From contig DNMS01000287.1 of the NCBI GenBank assembly GCA_003488105.1, forward strand, positions 1-8,335: a stretch of 8,335 nt of DNA, in the 5' to 3' direction. Under the pieces are notes generated by a model that was not told where the DNA came from, made no database searches, and was given only the letters and a program-made list of their open reading frames with translations. Positions 6,274 to 8,335 of this stretch are shown one piece after another. Made by a program: the position numbers and the translations under genes. This DNA comes from Rhodospirillaceae bacterium (GTDB lineage Bacteria; Pseudomonadota; Alphaproteobacteria; Rhodospirillales_A; Casp-alpha2). Position 1 is the first letter of the stretch; every line of letters starts with the position of its first letter.

Positions 6274-7367
6274 TGGGCTTTCTCCGGGTAAAGGGCGGCA
6301 AGGCCCTCGGGGGTGGCGCGGGCGACGCCGCGTTCGGTAATCAGGCCCGTGACGAGGCGCCGGGGCGTCACGTCGAAGGCGTAATTGGCGGCGGGCGAGC
6401 CGTCGGGGGTGATTGTCACGGTGGTGATCTCGCCGCCGTCGGTGCGCCCGGTCATGCGGGTGACCTCGTCGGGGGAGCGCTGCTCGATGGGGATGTCCTT
6501 GACGCCGTCATGCAGCGTCCAGTCGATGGTCGGGCCCGGCAGGGCGACATAGAACGGTACGTTGTTGTCATAGGCCGCCAGCGCCTTCAGGTAGGTTCCG
6601 ATCTTGTTGCACACGTCGCCGGACGCCGTGGTGCGGTCCGTGCCGGTGATGCAGAGGTCGACCTGGCCGTGCTGCATCAAATGGCCGCCCACGTTGTCGG
6701 CGATCACCGTATGGGGCACCCCGTGCTGGCCCAATTCCCAGGCGGTCAGGCTGGCCCCCTGATTGCGGGGCCGGGTCTCGTCGACCCAGACATGAACCGC
6801 CACGCCCGCGTCATGGGCCTTGTAGATGGGGGCCAGGGCCGTGCCCCAGTCGACGGTGGCGAGCCAGCCCGCATTGCAATGGGTCAGCACGTTGACCGGC
6901 CGGGCCTTGCCATGGCGGGCCCAGACCTCGTCGATCAATGGCTTGCCGTGGTCGCCGATGGCGGAACAGATGGCGACATCTTCGTCGGCGATGTCGGCGG
7001 CGCGTTTATACGCCGCCTCGGCCCGCTGGTTGGCGGAAAGCGGCGCCAGCAGGGTTTTCATTTCATCTAGGGCCCAGCGCAGATTGACCGCCGTCGGCCG
7101 GGTCGCCAGCAGGGTGTCGTAGGCCGTGACGAGGCCCGCGTCCGACGGGTCGGCGTGCATGGCCAGCGCCATGCCGTAGGCCGCCGTGGCCCCGATCAGG
7201 GGGGCCCCCCGCACCCACATGTCAGCGATGGATTGCGCCGCGTCCGAAACATTTTCCAGCCGCCGGGTGACGAAATCGAACGGCAGGCGGGTCTGGTCGA
7301 TGATTTCGACCGCCCAGCCGTCGTCGGCGAGCCAGATCGTGCGGTAGGGGGTGCCGTCGACGTTCAT
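6270..7367 (-). CDS. mtnA: S-methyl-5-thioribose-1-phosphate isomerase
   Basis: Converts 5-methylthioribose-1-phosphate, the product of MtnP, to 5-methylthioribulose-1-phosphate, the branch point of all known MTA salvage routes. The 365-residue protein has the substrate loop [15 protein letters not shown] (R53, G54, A55, P56), the catalytic cysteine C164 in THCNAG and the catalytic aspartate D244 in [18 protein letters not shown]. The 80-residue C-to-D spacing equals that of the B. subtilis enzyme (C160, D240). This set separates MtnA from the related eIF2B subunits. The gene lies 12 bp after the DUF1330 gene, with only a weak AAGG..AGG ribosome site, and its stop overlaps the GST start. mtnP in the same operon supplies the preceding step. 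Confidence 0.97.
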   Translation of the reverse strand: MNVDGTPYRTIWLADDGWAVEIIDQTRLPFDFVTRRLENVSDAAQSIADMWVRGAPLIGATAAYGMALAMHADPSDAGLVTAYDTLLATRPTAVNLRWALDEMKTLLAPLSANQRAEAAYKRAADIADEDVAICSAIGDHGKPLIDEVWARHGKARPVNVLTHCNAGWLATVDWGTALAPIYKAHDAGVAVHVWVDETRPRNQGASLTAWELGQHGVPHTVIADNVGGHLMQHGQVDLCITGTDRTTASGDVCNKIGTYLKALAAYDNNVPFYVALPGPTIDWTLHDGVKDIPIEQRSPDEVTRMTGRTDGGEITTVTITPDGSPAANYAFDVTPRRLVTGLITERGVARATPEGLAALYPEKAQ

Positions 7368-7379
7368 GCCGCGCCTGCC

Positions 7380-7994
7380 TTACGCCAATGCCTCGGTGAT
7401 ACAGATATCGCGGGTGCAGCCGCCGTCCAGCGCCTTGCGGGCCTCGGCATACAGCGGCGAATCGTAATAACCGGCGGCAACGTCCCAGTTCAGGTGTTCG
7501 ATCAGGGCGATGCGGGTCTGCGGAAAGCCTTCCATGGTCTGAACCCGGCCGCCGCGCACCAGGCCGCGTGCGCCAACGGCCTGGATCGCCGGGGTCGCCT
7601 TGGCCACATAGGCGGCCATCTTGTCGGCGTCGTGCACTGTCATATGCGCGCCGACCCAATAGGCGACGGGACCGGCGGTTTCCCCGCGCGGGGCCGGGTC
7701 CTCGATGCCCTCGACGATGAAGGTGTCGCGTTCCACGGCACCGCCCAAGATGTGGGAATGGGCGTCTTCGTAGGCGGGAGAATGATAGGTCTTCAGCGCC
7801 GTGTCGAAATCGGGGAATTCGATGATGACCACGCGGCCCTGATCGTACCCTTCCAGCGACTTGACCTTGCCGCCCCGGGCCAGGAACGTGCCGCCCCCGG
7901 CGGCGATGGCCGGCCCGGCCTTTTCCGCATAGGCCTTCATCTTGTCGGCATCGTGAATCTGAATCCGCAGGCTCATCCAATAGGCCTTGGCCAT
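7380..7994 (-). CDS. Tandem DUF1330 protein (two fused domains)
   Basis: A 204-residue soluble protein of unknown function, made of two DUF1330 domains (about 4-97 and 111-202). The copies align at a constant offset of 107: AYW (4 and 111), HDADKM (14 and 121), PAI (28 and 135), RGG-K/R-V (40 and 147), EG (48 and 155), SPxYxxA (72 and 179), then RD (89 and 195) after a one-residue indel. DUF1330 has a dimeric ferredoxin-like (dimeric alpha/beta barrel) fold and usually occurs as a single domain of about 95 residues; a fused pair would form the barrel within one chain. No enzymatic role is established. The start has a strong GAGGAGGAGA ribosome site (8001-8010). It lies 24 bp after mtnP and 12 bp before mtnA, so it is embedded in the MTA salvage operon. 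Confidence 0.9.
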   Translation of the reverse strand: MAKAYWMSLRIQIHDADKMKAYAEKAGPAIAAGGGTFLARGGKVKSLEGYDQGRVVIIEFPDFDTALKTYHSPAYEDAHSHILGGAVERDTFIVEGIEDPAPRGETAGPVAYWVGAHMTVHDADKMAAYVAKATPAIQAVGARGLVRGGRVQTMEGFPQTRIALIEHLNWDVAAGYYDSPLYAEARKALDGGCTRDICITEALA

Positions 7995-8018
7995 GGGTCG
8001 TCTCCTCCTCGATATTTT

Positions 8019-8335
8019 TTAAAGAACCCGCCCGGCGACGGCCGACAGTTTCTGGATCATGTCGGGATCGCGCGCCTCGGGGGCCGTGATCAGGGCATGT
8101 TCCAGGGCCGTGTGGCAGCCGTGGGCGCAGGTATCCGCCCGGCCCGACAGCTTGGGGGCGACCTGTTTGACCAGAGTGCGGCCCTTTTCAGCGTTGTCCA
8201 GCAGCACCTTGATGATGGCATCGACCGTCACGTGGTCGTGGTCCGGATGCCAGCAATCGAAATCCGTGACCATGGCCACGGTGGCGTAACAGATCTCCGC
8301 CTCGCGGGCCAATTTGGCCTCGGGCATGTTGGTCA
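8019..8335 (-). CDS. mtnP: S-methyl-5'-thioadenosine phosphorylase, C-terminal part
   Basis: Cleaves 5'-methylthioadenosine with phosphate to adenine and 5-methylthioribose-1-phosphate, the substrate of MtnA. About 105 C-terminal residues are visible; the gene continues off the right edge, so the apparent start at 8327 is an internal Met. The family block MTNMPEAKLAREAEICYATVAM-V leads into TDFDCWH; the Asp pair of TDFD matches human MTAP D220/D222, which bind adenine, whereas guanosine/inosine phosphorylases have Asn. HVTVD follows, and the tail has a CAHGCH cysteine pair and ends DPDMIQKLSAVAGRVL, as in other proteobacterial MtnP. It is the most upstream gene seen in the mtnP-DUF1330-mtnA-GST-denD-like operon. 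Confidence 0.95.
   Translation of the reverse strand, partial: TNMPEAKLAREAEICYATVAMVTDFDCWHPDHDHVTVDAIIKVLLDNAEKGRTLVKQVAPKLSGRADTCAHGCHTALEHALITAPEARDPDMIQKLSAVAGRVL

Noticed and set aside
4630..6291. 553-codon open frame on the plus strand opposite the denD-like and GST genes
   Set aside because: It mirrors the codon bias of the real minus-strand genes, has no recognisable domain, and the opposite strand holds two proteins with intact catalytic motifs.
8019..8327. A stand-alone 102-residue protein starting at the Met at 8327
   Set aside because: The frame continues upstream through Met-Thr-Asn to the window edge and the sequence is the internal and C-terminal part of MtnP.

Overview
The window looks like chromosome from an aerobic, high-GC alphaproteobacterium, probably Rhodospirillales-like. 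The grounds are a three-gene cytochrome bc1 operon with separate petB and petC, alphaproteobacterial-type HemF, TrmL, MtnA and MtnP sequences, and an intergenic palindromic repeat of a style familiar from this class. The exact genus cannot be read from the sequence. No phage, IS element, CRISPR array, tRNA or rRNA is visible.

Left part (1-1372, minus strand): trmL (tRNA wobble 2'-O-methyltransferase) is followed by hemF (oxygen-dependent coproporphyrinogen III oxidase), joined by a 4-bp ATGA overlap. hemF runs off the left edge and lacks only its C-terminal tail. A divergent intergenic region (1373-1648) separates this pair from petA-petB-petC (1649-4340, plus strand). These encode the Rieske protein, cytochrome b and cytochrome c1 of the respiratory quinol:cytochrome c oxidoreductase, with all visible cofactor ligands intact. 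A strong hairpin terminator (4364-4396) follows petC.

Convergent intergenic region (4341-4635): besides the terminator it holds a 154-bp nested palindromic element (4410-4563). The inner arms are each a perfect 9-bp hairpin, and they differ from each other only by compensatory base-pair changes. A second composite hairpin (4588-4634) lies just past the end of the minus-strand operon.

Right part (4636-8335, minus strand, read right to left): mtnP (5' end outside the window), a two-domain DUF1330 protein, mtnA, a Beta-class-like glutathione S-transferase and a DenD-like NAD-dependent sugar-acid dehydrogenase/epimerase. Gaps are 24, 12, -4 and 27 bp, so this is very probably one transcript. MtnP and MtnA carry out the phosphorolysis and isomerisation steps of 5'-methylthioadenosine (MTA) salvage, giving methylthioribulose-1-phosphate. 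The usual downstream enzymes (MtnB/C/D, a RuBisCO-like protein, or the Ald2 aldolase) are not in the window; a GST, a DenD-like dehydrogenase and a duplicated DUF1330 protein occupy the neighbouring places instead. This is the most interesting part of the window: it may be a variant, glutathione-linked route for methylthio-sugar disposal, but that is inference from gene order only.
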